Origin: Asparagopsis taxiformis
Taxonomy: Eukaryota; Rhodophyta; Florideophyceae; Bonnemaisoniales; Bonnemaisoniaceae
Length of the DNA stretch: 64,000 nucleotides
Direction: 5' to 3'
Assembly: GCA_030407315.1 (NCBI GenBank)
Contig: JALQPE010000479.1
Span: forward strand, 1 to 64,000
Shown here piece after piece: positions 9,285-22,149 of the stretch. The notes below the pieces were generated by a model that searched no databases, was not told the DNA's origin, and saw only the letters and a list, made by a program, of their open reading frames with translations. How positions within the stretch are numbered: position 1 is the stretch's first letter; every line of letters begins with the position of its first letter. The position numbers were made by a program, and so were the translations under genes.

Positions 9285-12200
9285 GGTCCCCCCTACCAGG
9301 GCAAGCGCACAAGAGCGCGACTCTGTTCCAGCTGAATCGCCTGCTTCCCCGAAGCCTTCCACCCCAGTGGCTAGTGTAAAACCGTCATCGGTTAATCCGC
9401 CGTCACGCGAAGGTGAGTCATCGAAGGCCGCCGGCCCGTCCCCAAAGGGAGCTATGCCGGCCAACACCGAGGAGGTGATAGAAGTTGTCGCCGAGGGAGG
9501 CGCTACGCCCAGGCCAACAAGGCAACCGAACGTCAGGCCTTCGCCAAGTTCGCGTCCGATTACTTCTCGTCCTTCCGCCCCTGCGGCTCGTACCTCTTCT
9601 GGTCGTGACGCTTCAGCGAATCCCTATGAGGACTATGGTCGCCGCAACCAGCAGATACTGGCGGACGCTCGAAAGCGTAGAGAAGAAGAGTTGCGCCGCG
9701 AGGCTGCTCGAGCAGAAGCCGAGAAGGCAGCAGCCGAAAAGGCTAATGCTCAACCTGTCGAGAAGGTCATAGACCCATACGCCTCTACTGGCAGAGTTAC
9801 CTGAGGTGGGTCTGGTGCGGCTGCCGCCGATGCCTCCGTAGGCGAAAGACCGTCGGGCACCGCCCTAGTTGATCCTTACGCGGTTGCGTCTGCCCCAGCA
9901 ACAGCTGTTACGTCACACGACACTCCTCCTCGGGCACCTAAGCCGACTGCCAATTGGCGCTCCATAGGAGAATTCTACCCAGCCAATGCTGATGAACTGG
10001 TGGTATTCGACACGCAAACCTTGCCTTTCAGGCGTGAGCTCGCTGCTCCTTGGGAACACTACCCGTTTGCGCGACTCCCTCGTAGGGACTTTACGGATCG
10101 CCCGAGAAGCGAGTTACGTCGCGACATGCTTCTCATGAGCTCCCTCCGGGGTCAAAACCATCAGGTTCAAAACGAATGTTGGTCGGCTTACGCCCGTCTC
10201 CCCTCGAGTCGCCCGATGCGTCACTTCCGTGTTCCCCATACGCTATGTAGCGACAGGAATTTCCTGCTTCATCCCGGAGATGCGCTTTACGTCGAACGTA
10301 GGAATCGTCGCTTGTTCCAAGAGGGATCATACCAAGGCTCCGTAGCGGATCTACCGATGGTTCGGTCACGCTGGTTTGCGTAACCTCCACGTCCCGATAC
10401 GGGTAGCTATGAGCATCATATGCGTTTGCACGCTAGGGTTACTTCCCGAAGGATGGGGCGTGAGGTGACGGCGAATGATTATCGCGTGTTCGCGCACCGT
10501 CATGGTAGCTCTGCTGAGCCGGCTACTAGACCCATGAAGGTAGCTAGGGAAGCTTTGGACCCGCTATGGGATGATCCCACTTGGGAAGGCCAGTCATCTC
10601 CACCGATGTGTTTGCCCGTTGCCGACCCTCCGTCGCTGGTGTACTTCCACAATTCCGCTCTTCGCGACGCGCCCGAATGGCGGATGGACAGGTTCCGATC
10701 GTACCTCGAGCTGGAGAGGGATATCCTTATAGGGATCGAGTTGGCTCGTACCGCCGAGACGCGGGGCTTTGTGCCGGTGATGGCGGAGGAACTCCTCAAT
10801 AGGGTGAGCAGTACTTGGTACGATATCCCGAAGGTTCCGGTGTCGGACGTGGTCCCCTATAGTCGGGAGTTACCTGGTTCGGTAGTGCGTCGGTTGCTGA
10901 AGGTGGCCCTTGGGGGTGATGATTATCCGCAGGAATTGGTCAGTACCAACATCACGGGAGTGGCACCGGAGAAGGTGGTTATCTACAGGACTGTTGACTT
11001 GCCGGTGAGGGCGTTACGTATTAACGTGTTAAACCATCGAGATGGTACAGTCGCAGAGCTGCCGCCTTATCGCAGAGATGGTGAGTTCACCGAAGATGGG
11101 TATTACGGCGTGGAGCCTGACAATTATTCCGACGGTCATCCCGATTCTTACAAATATCAGCCTGTTGGCGAGGCATTTGTGCCGCGTCCGTGGTGGACGG
11201 CCGCCGAGGCGGGAGGCCCAGCTGGGCGTTCGCCTTACGCAGGACGGAGCTTCGCTCCTGTTGCTTCCTTACCACCCAGTGGTGCTGATGACTTGTACGA
11301 AAGTCAGGTCCCGATGACCGTCGCGCCTACCGCGCCAACCCCTCAGCCTACAGCTGCCCCTTCATCCCAAGTGGGTCCCGCCATGGAGGCGCTTCTGACA
11401 TCCGACCAAGGTTCTGAGCCATCCGTGAACGGTGATGATGTAGTCACGCGTCAGCCTCCTGCTGTTGATATCCTACGTGGGGAATTGTCGAGTCGCGAAT
11501 TGCTATCGATTCCGCATGTGCGGCGGTTGGCCGATGATCTCGGGGATGGTACGGTGGCTTCCATTTTTGCCTCTGCCAATGGGCGTTACATCGTAAGATC
11601 CGCGTTGGATGGACTCGCATTGTCGTGCATCACGTTAGCTGCTCGCTATAAGCAAGGACGCGAACAGCGTAACATCGCCCGAGAGCGTCGCCGCACAGCG
11701 GATAGGGAGGTTGAGGCCGCACGCCTGGAGGCAGCAGAATTGCGAACCCGGGTTGGGGAATTAGAAGGTGAGTTGGAGGACGCCAGGCGTCTACTGCAGC
11801 AAGCAGTTATTCCCAAAGAGGGTGGCGAGGAGGCCGTTCAGCCTGGTTACTCGCGTCGTCGCGCTAGGTCTCCCGATGAGGGTCTTCCCGAACGCAACGT
11901 GCGTACTCGTCTTCATTCCCCCGTGGGTGCTGCGGATGCTAGTAATCCTTTACTTGCGCGTCTTGATGCCCGGTTAGGGTCGCCTGAGTCGCCAGATGTT
12001 TCTCCGCCTCCCGCGTCCATCCCAGCAGTTGGGTTATCCGCCTCTGCGGTTGCGTCTTCGCATGGCCCTGTGCCTGCCCGTCGTCGGGGTTCTAGTGCAG
12101 TTCCGCAACGCGGTTTGCGTCGTAATCCTACCTTCGCAAGGGTTGCACCCCGCCATCCTCGTCCTTCGACGAATGTACGCGCTCCTGCCCCTACGGCACC

Positions 12201-12553
12201 GTCTGCCTCTCATCGGCCTCGGCCTTCTAGCCATTATCGTCGCTAAAGACTGGCAATTGCCTTTGGGAGAATAACCTCTAACGGTAGTTTGAACACGCTT
12301 TTGCGTTGCGCCATTGTTCATCAGGTAGTCCTGAGGCACCTCTGAGGTACATTAAAGATGCATCATCACGCTGACATGCGGATTTGTTTGTTGAGACCCT
12401 TTTTTGCCAATTTTTTCATTTCCTGAAAATCTTAATTTCCGCAATGGCTCCGGTTGGCGGTGATAAAGTGCGCCCTTTTTGGCTTGACCCTCCGAGGTTT
12501 GGTAGCTCCACCCAGTGGGTACCTTGTTAGGTTATTATCCCTGTGGGGTTATT

Positions 12554-15500
12554 CTACTTCTTCCCTCTCTTGGGTTTGCGCGTGCGCGCTCGGCGTGGTT
12601 GCCTGTCACCTTCGCGGTGTTGTCTTCGACGGAAGTACCTTGATGCCCATTCAGGGGGGACGTTCGCGCGTTGCGTCCATGTCGGCTTTCGGTAGCCATA
12701 CCACTTCACCAGGAACCATTTTTCCCCGTCGTCGTCAGTGACGTAATCTAGGAGATCATCGATGGGATATTCCTCCTCTGAGGTTGCGCGTTCGGCGTCG
12801 CTACTTCCCTCTGGGGTTTCCTTCGTCCCTTCAGGGAGAGCTACTCGTTCCGAGTTCGGCTGCGTGCCCTGTGGCGCTTTCTCTTGTTCCCCATTGGGGG
12901 TGGTTTCCAAAGACCTTACGGGGTTTGCCGTGGATTTCTTCTTCTTCGCGCTTGAGCGAGTTTGTCGACCCGGTTTGGGTTTTGCCAAATGGGCGGGTGC
13001 TTGACTTGCTTGGTTCGCTATGCGAAGTTCGGCTCCCGATGGAGGGTTCGCGTCCCGTTGAGGGGAACTCGGCGTCTGTACGCATGACCTGGATGGTTGT
13101 CCTCTCGTCGCAATTGTGCGGTTTGAACGTCTTCGGGCGGCTTCAGCAGCGTCGACATTTGTCGTGTCTTGTCGCAACGTTCGCTTGTGCGATGTAAGGG
13201 CCCGGTCTGGGTTGACGTCTTGGTCTTGGTCTGCATTGGCAGAGTTGTCATGGCGTCTTTGTTGACTTCTTCGCAATTGTGTGCGATTGCGGTTGGTAGT
13301 TACCGGCTGGGTGGGTGAACGACTTGGGTCGTGTGCGTCGTTCCCAATTGTGGGTGAGTTACCGAAGGGTGAAAGACTACAAGGTTGATCCCGAGAGGGA
13401 GTTGCAAAATTTTTGCTTACGCGCACAGCGTCGGGGGCCCCCTCCTGAAGGGTGGTTTGTCCCAAACCACTACCTTCAGGTGTTATCCTAGTTGTAGGTT
13501 GTCGTGGAGACGATAGTTGATCCCTGAAGGGGTATTCCTGATTAGGAGTTGGTGAAGGTGATTTGTTTGGCGCGTATTGTTGGCCGTCGCCCGGCGGCTG
13601 GCGTGGTTGTGTATTCGGCGCGAGGGCGTCTGCACCTGATGGGGACGCTTGTGCGTTAACGGACTGTGGCCTAGGTGGCAAGGTTGGTTCCTCGGTTTGT
13701 CGCGGAGCGAGTGCAACTCTATCGAGACTAACCTTTTCGGTGATACCATCGCGGTCGATGTAAACCGTTCGCCGTCCGGCACGGATAACCCTATAGGGAC
13801 CTTGAGCTATTGGAGTTAGCTTGTTCCGTTCACGGACTTCTGGATTATCCAGATAAACGTAATCATCGGTAGTGATGAGTCGTTTAGACTTCCGGATTGA
13901 CCGGTCGAAGTTACGCTTGAGCGTGCTTGCGCGCTGTGAAGGCGTTTACCTGCCATATCAATGGTATCCGTAATACGGCGTAAGAAGTCTTGCTTCGTGA
14001 ACGCGTCTGGCGTTTCCCTCCTTTTCACCGAATGGTGTGTCGCATATGGCGGTGGAGGTCGGCTTAGTATGAGGTCGAAGGGTGTAGTTCCCGTTATGCG
14101 ATGCACGTGCGTGTTGTACGCATAGGTTAACGCTGATGCGTAGACATCCCAGTCGTCCTGGTTGTCATTGACGTAATTACGTAGCATGCTCAATAGAGTA
14201 CGGTTATACCGTTCGACTTGCCCATTTGTCTGGGGATGGTATGCCGTCGTGAAGACGTTCTTCGTTCCTAACTGGAGGCAGACGGCCTGGAAGAACTTAG
14301 ACGCAAATTGCGGACCGTTATCGGATAGTAATGTCCGTGGAGGACCATACTTAAACACCCAATGTGTACAAAAGGCTACTGCCACATGGTAAGCCGTAAT
14401 GCTTCGCAGGGGCACCACTTGGGTGAGCTTGGAGAAGCGACATGAGATCACCAGTAGGTGCACGTTACCCTTCTTGGTACGAGGTAGAGGACCGAGGAGG
14501 TCAATTGCAACGTCATCCAATGGTGTGGTAGCTGGGAACAGCTGGAGGGTACTCGCATGTTTGCGCAACCGTAATCGGTTTCTCGCACACGCTGAACATC
14601 GTTCAACCGTTCCGGTTATGTCCGCAGCCATTGCAGGCCAGTAGTAAGATAGGCGCATCGTGTCGTACATGCGATTCTGACCAGGATGTCCTGCTAGGAT
14701 TCCGTGATGACACATCGTCAATAGACGTAGCCGCAAGGCTTTGGGTACCACAATTTGGGATGACCCGTCCAATTTGGACTTCCTACAAAGGACACCGTCT
14801 TCGTCTTCGAAGAAGAGAGAGTCAGATTTCTGCGAGGCCAGGGCCTGTTGACAGAAGTCGTCTGTTCGTTGCTCTTCGAGCCACTCTTGGAGAGTTATCG
14901 GGCAGTAGTTTTCCGTTTGCGGATGGGTTGTTAGGACGGGTGTACCGTTGCGATTGGGTGCCTCCATGGCGTGGTCTCTTGCTAAAGAAAGGTCGTAGAA
15001 CCACACATCAGTGTCATCATCCAAGGATGTTTCACCTTGCGGTGCGTGCGTGGCCAACAGAGTTGGTATTTCATCGTCAATAGTGACGGGCGTCTCGCCG
15101 TTAGTTTCAACACGCGAAAGGGCGTCTGGCAGTTGGTGAACCCGACCGGGTCGGTAGACTATTTGATAGTCAAATTCCGCAAGTCGGAGGCGCCAACGGC
15201 ATAGTCTCCCTGAAGGGTCATTGATATTCATAAGCCAACGCAGTGCGTTATGGTCCGTCCGGACTACAAACTTTGTTTGCTCCAAGTATGGACGTAGGAT
15301 AGTGACAGCCCATACGACGGCTAGACATTCACGCTCCGTAGGGGAGTAACCTCTTTCAGGTTTAGTCAAGGTCCGCGACCAATAGCCAATTGGCTTGAGA
15401 TCGTTCTCTTCCCCTTGCTGCTGAAGCAGAGCGTATCCTATTTGGTATGCGGAAGCGTCCGTGAACACTAGTTTGGTGTATTTCGGGGGAATATTTTTGA

Positions 15501-15585
15501 AATAGGGAAATTTCAGAATGGGCGAATCTGGGTGTAATGCATATCGCTGGAGAGCTACTTTGGAGCAAATTACAATGGTACTCAT
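12554..15585 (-). pseudogene. Ty3/gypsy chromovirus pol: RNase H, integrase, chromodomain
   Basis: Reads leftwards. It opens in the RT-RNase H connection (LHPDSPILKFPYF). RNase H follows (LVFTDASAYQIGYALLQQ, RTDHNALRWL), then the integrase zinc region (H-H-C-C: CHHGILAGHPGQNRMY, CSACARNR) and catalytic D-D-E (AIDLLGPLP, LLSDNGPQF, NGQVERYNRT). One single-base frame change near 13925 moves into the GPY/F module (GPYRVIRAGRRTVYIDRDG), then a long Pro/Arg/Ser spacer. A C-terminal chromodomain-like segment follows (YPIDDLLDYV, WFLVKWYGYRKPTW). Protease and most of reverse transcriptase are missing beyond 15585, so the element is 5'-truncated. The chromodomain would normally direct integration to marked chromatin. 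12247-12553 between this and the convergent plus-strand ORF shows no gene. Confidence 0.85.
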
Positions 15586-17587
15586 TTGGTTGGTTCAGTG
15601 CTCATAGTTACTAAGCTATTCAAACTTCTATTTTGGAAGCAAAAATGACCTATCAGTTGTGCATTGTTCTGAATTTTAAATATTTATTTCCGATTTTCAA
15701 TATCACGTGGTCTGTCTCTCATGGTAATAAAGCGTTTGAGCTGGTATGATGCGTATCGCATCCTGAAATCTCAAAATTTTTTATGCTTGCAACAAGAAAG
15801 TGCACATGAGCCATCAGATCGTTTTCAAAACACACCGACGGTGGTGTATCCAATCGGTTACTGTTAGACCAAGCTTGTATGAAATAGAAGATGGATCTGG
15901 AGGATGTGAAGATTTGGACGAATAAGTTAATGTTGATGATGAATGTCTCGCATGGCATGTCGGTGCATTGGAAAATGGCAGAAATAGCAACTTTCATCGC
16001 ATCGCTCGTGGATCTACAGTGCCATCGCATCTATCCATCCGTCTAACATCCGCCTCTGCCGCACCAATATCTCTTCCCCCACCACTCTGCTTCCTGCATG
16101 TCTAACTAGCGCGCAAGCTTCCGAAGATGCAGAGCATTCCGCGCGAAAGGAACCGCTCTATCCAAGTCACGAACTAGACATCGTCCACCGTGCTACCTTT
16201 CGCCAACCATCACTACGTCACACTGTACGAGAAGCGCTTTGCCAAGCGGTAAATTAGCTCTGCTACCGCGATTTCTTCACCCTCCCTTACAGACGCATTC
16301 ATGAGCTCGTGCCCATCGTCACTGCCTTTCAGAGCTGCGATATTGGGTAATAGAAGCGTCTCACCCTTCGCAAAGCCTCATGTCTCAATGTTTACATATG
16401 AACTGGAAATGAAGGAGGTTATTGGAAGTCATGAAGCGAACTATTATGCGCAATACATGATCATTACCCCAAGTTTCATTATCGCACAATCATGGTAACA
16501 ACAGCATGCATTTTATCTTCATCATCTGCACTGCAGTTCATGAGCTATGGTTAAGATGATGAAGTTGGATAGACCAATGTTCCATCTACATCTTTAAGAA
16601 GAAGGTAACACGCGTAGAGGTCGATGGCATGGCCGTATCATACCCCGTGTATGTTATACAAGTTCAAGTAAGCGCGGATGCTTCAGCAAAGCGATTGGTA
16701 ACAAACGGATACCATGCATTAGAAGAGTCGGTGCAGTGCGAACTTCGTGCATCGCGATGAAGTTTTGAACATGTACTGGGTTTATTCCGGACAGCCTATC
16801 TCATTGAACAATTATACAGCTAACTGGTAATGATTTATCAACATTTAACGATACGAAGACAATGTGCATGATGTGCATGGCTGTATATATGTACATGAGT
16901 GGAAAGTTCTAATGCGGACCTTGCGGGATGCTTGCAAGCGCGTGCATATGTCTGTATATACGGGAGTGGCTTTTACAGGCTTTGGAATCTCCCTCCGCGA
17001 GCCTCTTTCATGCTCTGCCATACTCAGTACGGAATGCCCGTGGTCAAACTGCGCAGCTGAATTTAAGGTAGCGCAGAGCTTGACTCACCCATGACGAATT
17101 TAATGCATCTATGTACATCTCAATTGTGTACTCTACAACAGTTACTCTTGGAAGTATACGGCTTCGAGCATATGCGATGCATCCGAGGGAATCCAATTCA
17201 ACACCGGCCATATGTAACCCAGATAGTTGATAGTGGAGAAGCAGAATCCTTTTCATAGACGTTCCGAATTGAGTATACTCAATTCAAGAGTATACTGTTT
17301 TCTCATCGCTGTCAACAAACGAAATCATTCACTAAAGTTTGCTATCCATGTGCATTGATTATGTGCAAGAAAAATCACCCAGCACAATAGCTGAAGCAAA
17401 ATACATGAAGGAGAGAAGAGAATCGACGGGAAATCATTGGATCAGACTATGAAATCGCATATGGTGCAGTCATTGAAGTACCTACTGCCCGACTTGCACC
17501 GCAAATTGTGCCATAGTTGAAGCACTTGCTGTAGCTTTTCTAGAACGAGTATTGTTTAATTGATTCACATCGCATCGCACACATTTT
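15586..17587. other. anonymous spacer, no supported gene
   Basis: Two kilobases of AT-richer sequence. The short ORFs show no family resemblance, no repeats were obvious, and I saw no LTR or inverted-repeat end. It may include the outer part of the element that carries the 17838-19010 gene. Confidence 0.5.
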
Positions 17588-17875
17588 CTATTTTGCTTGT
17601 GTACTCTTCTGTTGCATGTTTGCACAAACAGCACAGATTCGCTCATTTGTCTCGCCTCCACTGCATAAGTCATGCACCTTTTTTCGGCACTTTGTGCAAA
17701 CAGTGAGTAGGCGCTCGGCCCGTTGAGCATCAGGGTTATTTGCGAGGATACATAACGGTCCTGATGCACATATCACGGACTTTCCCGGTGATGGTAATTC
17801 AAGGTGGGTTTCATTTCCTGGGGAGCCCATCAAACTGTCATGCAACCCCAAGAGAGCTTCGGATGCTCTTGGCAT
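17588..17875 (-). CDS. short Cys-rich ORF overlapping the transposase end
   Basis: 95 codons ending in a zinc-binding-like cluster, CTKCRKKVHDLC followed by ICAVC (C-x2-C...H-x2-C...C-x2-C). It overlaps the last codons of the DUF7869-type gene in another frame. It could be a displaced C-terminal zinc module of that transposase or an unrelated exon. The spacing resembles PHD-like or treble-clef fingers, but the domain is too short for a firm call. Confidence 0.3.
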   Translation of the reverse strand: MPRASEALLGLHDSLMGSPGNETHLELPSPGKSVICASGPLCILANNPDAQRAERLLTVCTKCRKKVHDLCSGGETNERICAVCANMQQKSTQAK

Positions 17876-19010
17876 CTTTTACACTAATTCTTTTATCCCT
17901 CTTCAGCCGTCCGAACTTCACCAATATTGTCTGAACACTGATTTCCTGAATGAAAGGGACATTTCTTTTCCCGATTTTTGTATTGCTTGGAGCATATCTT
18001 GCAGTGAAGATATCAGTGTCATTTCTGTACTGCTCGTACCATCTGATTTTGATCCTGGTTATTACGTTATCCTCCGATCTCTGGGAGATGGATAGAATCT
18101 CAGCAACCCAAAATGGACAATCTGATGATGAGGTCTTAACTGCCACCATCTCACCAGAGTTGTACTCGAATCCAATACCTGGATGAATATAATTGCAATT
18201 GTCTTCCTCTCCGGAATCATCCAGGATATGCGTTTGGTTCATCTCAAATGAGTGTGCCAGATCCCAATGGAACGGATCGTCTCGGTCACAATAAACTTGG
18301 TCTCTCAATTCTCTTAGCGAACGAAGAACAGAAGCATTCGAAATCCTTTCCTCGCATGACTCCAAGCACTTATTTATGCTTATTACGTTATCAGGGGATC
18401 GAAGTTTGGAAACAGGTGTAAGCTTCAGGTCTGGGGGAAATTTAATGAAGCCTGTCTCAGGAGATGATTCATCAAGAGGAATCCAATCATCCAGACAGGC
18501 CACGCGGACAGCGCATTTTGTACCGCTCGAAAGAACTCCATCTTCAAAACTCTGACCTCCTCGAGCTGTCCTGGTGAACCGGAAGAACCGGTAATGACTG
18601 AATGGAGGTATTTTTCGGAGGCATCCTTGGAGAATGCACAAGCCCGAAAAGTTTACGACATGTTTCATCCGAACAACCACAGGTGCAGGATTGTAGCACA
18701 TTTTTAGTTCCTCCATCATCTGTTCCATATTCAACGCTTCATTAGTTCGCAACCTTTGAGAAGTTCGACTGAAACATTGGTCAATGTCAGAGTGTGTATG
18801 GCCGATTGGGAGGAACGAGACTTGTACTTCATCAAAGATACCCCGGCTTACTAACGTTTCGATATAAGCCATCACATACCGGTTCTTATTTTCCCTAGTG
18901 CAGTTGTCAAGCTGTAGAAATAGGGTTTTTGGTAGTGCTCCAGTATCGAACTTCATCTGCAGTACTCGATGTATTGTTTCAATTATATGATTCTCAGGGC
19001 TTTCAGCTCT
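17838..19010 (-). pseudogene. DUF7869-type putative transposase, 3' part (copy A)
   Basis: An open frame of 372 codons from 18956, with homology reaching back to about 19005 (ENHIIETIHRVLQ) before a frame break. It holds the second and third conserved motifs of the family: LQLDNCTRENKNRY and FLPIGHTHSDIDQCFSR. A C-terminal chromatin-reader-like module follows (CPFWVAEILSISQRSE, IKIRWYEQY). The first-Asp half (IVDGADQ in copy B) is missing. About 45 percent of residues by eye are shared with copy B at 30146-32646. I take the family as RNase-H-fold transposase-like; DUF7869 is the name I recall for the core. It lies just outside the left inverted repeat of the 19453-33703 segment. Confidence 0.65.
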
Positions 19011-19452
19011 GCAGTGATGTTCGAAAAGCCCTCACGCGTTATTTCGGAAAATGCGGCGATGCTTACGGAGGTTTCGGGATTCATGTTGAATTTGCAATTG
19101 GAGTTTGCTAAAAGGAGAAGTGGAGAAGTGCTTTGAAGGAGGGATGTCACGCTTAGTACAGCACTGTTGTAGCAAATATCATTCCAGTGGATGCATCCAT
19201 CCTGTTCTACTCTACATAATAATAATGCTTCCCAGTGCTCCATAACGGTTATTTTTCATAATTTAGTGGTGGATGGTGCGTATTCTTTCCTTTGCCACCA
19301 CCCACGTCCTGTACATACCACACCTTGCTACCAGACTGGCGTCTCCTACTCGACACTTTCAATTCAAAGATAGATAGGTATAATTTGAAATGCTAAACTC
19401 AACATAATATAGGTACTCTGTACATTCTCTCCTTACGGTGAGACAAACGAGA

Positions 19453-19853
19453 TATAACACTGGTTTTCGTCTGTACAGAACGTACTTTCGAAACCAGAAT
19501 CTGAAAATTTTCAATGTTGATTGACTAATCATAAGTTGATTGAATTTTGGCCAATGAAATGAACATATTGACTGATTACCTGGAATTGCGCTGACAGTTC
19601 CAAGTTCATCACTGCCCTGCCCAATTTGTTTGTCTTACTGCCAGTCGCAGCTTAGTTCGTTTACAATCCTGACAGTCTGTCGACAATCTGCTCACTTCTG
19701 CCTTGAAAGTTGCGATTGAACTGTATTGGTAGTTTCTAAAACAATGTGGCCATACCAGAGTTGGTATTTGATAACACTATCTGTATTTATTTTTATTAAG
19801 AAAGACTCTGCACCGTGTTTCTATTGTTCATACTTGCTCGCCGTGTTGGTGCA
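19453..19853 (+). repeat. left terminal inverted repeat of the 14-kb element
   Basis: Tip TATAACACTGGTTTTCGTC, then GTACAGAACGTACTTTCG and repeated TTGATTGA/TCAATCA subterminal words. It matches the reverse complement of 33703-33300 over its whole length with scattered substitutions, ending at TTGCTCGCCGTGTTGGTGCA. Confidence 0.8.
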
Positions 19854-21465
19854 TCCCATCATCATCTCTTTTTGCTGCCGCCTCGTTCAGCTGTTCCTCC
19901 ACCGACGCATGTTTCGCCTTCTCAGCTTCTAGCTGACGTTCCGCTTCAACCCTCGCCACCAAAAGTTCGTCTAATCTAGACAACGAATCCCGCAGCCCCT
20001 TCAGACTTTCTGTCATTTTCGATACGTTTCTCATTACTTTTCCTTCCAGGCTTGCGATGCACTGCTCTAGAACTGCCTTTTCTTGTTCCGTGTCCTTCGC
20101 TTCTGCGCGACGACGTAAATCATTTAGGTTCGCCTTCATTCGTTTCACATTCTCTTTCAGGTTGGACTGCCGTGTTCTCTCCGTAACTACTTCATTAATT
20201 TTCATTGTACAGTCTCTCATAGCGCCGTTCAGTTCCTGCAGTTGCATTTCAACGTCTTTCATTTTCTTGTTTGCGACATGCAACTTCTCCTCTTCTTCCC
20301 GAATCAGATTTTTCAGATGATCCGTCTCCCTCGCTGCCTGGTCAAATCTACCAGAGTACATTTCCCCCCTCACATTGGCAAACTGTGTGTCCATTCGAAG
20401 ATTTCGCACAGAGCCGTCATAGCGTGATCGCACGACATTGCATCGAGCTTTGGGTGTGTACCATGCAGAAATTCATACCTCAACTCCTCGCTCCACCCCT
20501 CGGATTCACCGCTGCCCACGTGGATGTTTTACAGCATCGCCGGCGCATTCAAAGCCGCCCGAACAGGGCCCTGAGCTCTGTAAATTTCGCTAACCATGCA
20601 TTCGATTCCCAGACGTCGCAGTCGATCATCAACAGGGCGACTCGGAACCTGTGCTTGAATCGCGTACGTATCAGGCTCATCATCACGAGTTTTCGGTGCA
20701 GTGATGAGGTTGGGTGCCCAACCTTGGAGTTCCCGACGGCACGCATTCATGAGAGTTCGGGAATCTGCTGCGCTTTCTGTCACAAAGCACGTCAGTAGAA
20801 ATCCAAAGACAGTAGATTCCATAATTCTGCCGTGGTATTAACAATCGACCTCAATCTCCGCCGCAACAGGTCCAGAAACCTAGCCTCGGAATTTCTTCTG
20901 CTCTGTCATTCGGCTTACTAGGGCGTCGCAGTCTGCAACACGTCTGTTGCGTTGGAAGCGGCACAGAATTTTCATACGCTGCTTCCGCACATCATTCAAA
21001 TTCTGAAGGCGATGATTTTTGTGTTTGATGCCACGACTGGCACTATGTCTCTGCTGTTCAAGGGAGTCTTTCATTGCCTGTTGTGCTCGGATTTAGGTTC
21101 TTATCTTGGGCCTGGTGTCTTGGAGAGCTGCAAGCTTTCCGCTCAACTCGGCTTCTAACGTTGGAGAAACGTCATTCCTGTACATTTCTTCTGCTTCAGC
21201 CAATTCTGCTAGTGCCTTCTGAATAGCGCGCTCTCGTCTTCGAGCGCCGTCCTGAACGTCGACGAGTTCTTTATGTCTCTGCGACAACTTGATTGAAATG
21301 TAATCGGAGGCATTGATTACTTCAGTGGTCTGTTGTCCCTTCGACTTGCTGTTCTTCCGCGCGACACGCCACGCCTCGGTTGCAGCTTCGCATTGCTGCT
21401 TACAAGCGTTGATGGGTCCGGTATACACACGACGCATTTCCTCTTCGAGCCTCGAATGGTTGACT
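19828..21465 (-). pseudogene. SMC5: SMC5 gene fragment (coiled coil-hinge-coiled coil)
   Basis: Minus-strand reading passes through a charged coiled coil (21465-20880), then the SMC hinge (FVTESAADSRTLMNACRREL, NLITAPKTRD, LGIECMVSEIYRAQGPVRA at 20822-20535). It then reads RSRYDGSVRNLRM and a second coiled coil (20433-19828). The order and hinge motifs, especially the Val/Leu-Ile-Ala/Thr-Pro-Lys turn, match SMC5 of the SMC5/6 DNA-repair complex. Stops near 20865 and 20835 and frame changes make it non-functional. Both ATPase ends are absent. The last codons run into the left inverted repeat at 19853, so the fragment is bounded by the transposon end. Confidence 0.7.
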
Positions 21466-22149
21466 TTGGAAAAACTCCGTGAATAGGTTGAAACGTGTTT
21501 CTGTATACTTCGCCCACTCCTCACCTTCAAACCCGTAGATGCAGTTTATATTTTGCGACTCATGATTCCCCCTTGGCAAGTGGACGGCTTCTAGACACAA
21601 AACTTTGATGGCCAATAGCGTCAGTATCACTTCAACGCTGAACGAGCCTCTGTGCACAAAGTCCCCGTTGAAGACGTATGAATTATCCGCCGACGGTTTA
21701 CCGTTCTCCTTAAATAAAGAGTAGGCCAGGTCATAATATTGTCCATGAACATCTCCACAGATCATGATCTTTTCTCCTGCACGAACTGGAACTTTCACAA
21801 TGTTTGGAAGTGTATCCATAATCTTTTTTGCAGCGAGAACAATCATGACTGCATATTTCATATGAAGCTTTTCCTGATTACGGAATGTGCTCAACAGTTG
21901 CTCAAATTCAAGAGTTACTGTGCCGTCTTCCTGTATCCGAGGTCCAGTATAGGAATCCTACGGTCATGCTGTCAACATCGATTGTATCAGAGACGCGCTG
22001 ACGTAGAAGTTCACTCTCTATGGACTCTGCAAATGCCATCTTTCTGATTCACCGTTTGCATTCTTTAAATTTCTGAGCTGCGTCCTTATCACCGGTCAGC
22101 ATCTTGAATATCAATGCATAGTCTTTCTTAGCATCCTTGTATCGGCTGT

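Larger units (their letters stand above)
2718..12246 (+). pseudogene. long gag-like or accessory ORF of a gypsy element, split by a Copia insertion
   Basis: Segments 2718-2973 and 9290-12246 are in the same frame once the Copia element and one GGTCC duplicate are set aside, giving about 1070 codons. The start is ATG at 2718. The first third is Ser/Thr/Pro/Ala-rich and disordered, with an Arg/Glu/Ala coiled coil near 9640-9760. A more ordered middle (9950-11100) follows, then a second coiled coil near 11650-11800 (RRTADREVEAARLEAAEL) and a Pro/Arg-rich tail. There is no CCHC knuckle and no protease, so it is not an ordinary gag. Two in-frame stops (TGA 9802, TAA 10381) break it. It runs head-on towards the minus-strand chromovirus pol that ends at 12554. 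It may be gag of a separate plus-strand element, or an antisense accessory ORF lying between pol and 3' LTR as in some Tat-type elements. I do not recognise the protein. Confidence 0.55.

Noticed and set aside
12454..13250. Plus-strand ORFs opposite the chromodomain ORF
   Set aside because: Shadows of the minus-strand pol, which carries recognisable GPY/F and chromodomain motifs.
18983..19243. 86-codon minus-strand ORF as the missing N-terminus of DUF7869 copy A
   Set aside because: Apart from the last few residues before the frame break it does not resemble the corresponding part of copy B.
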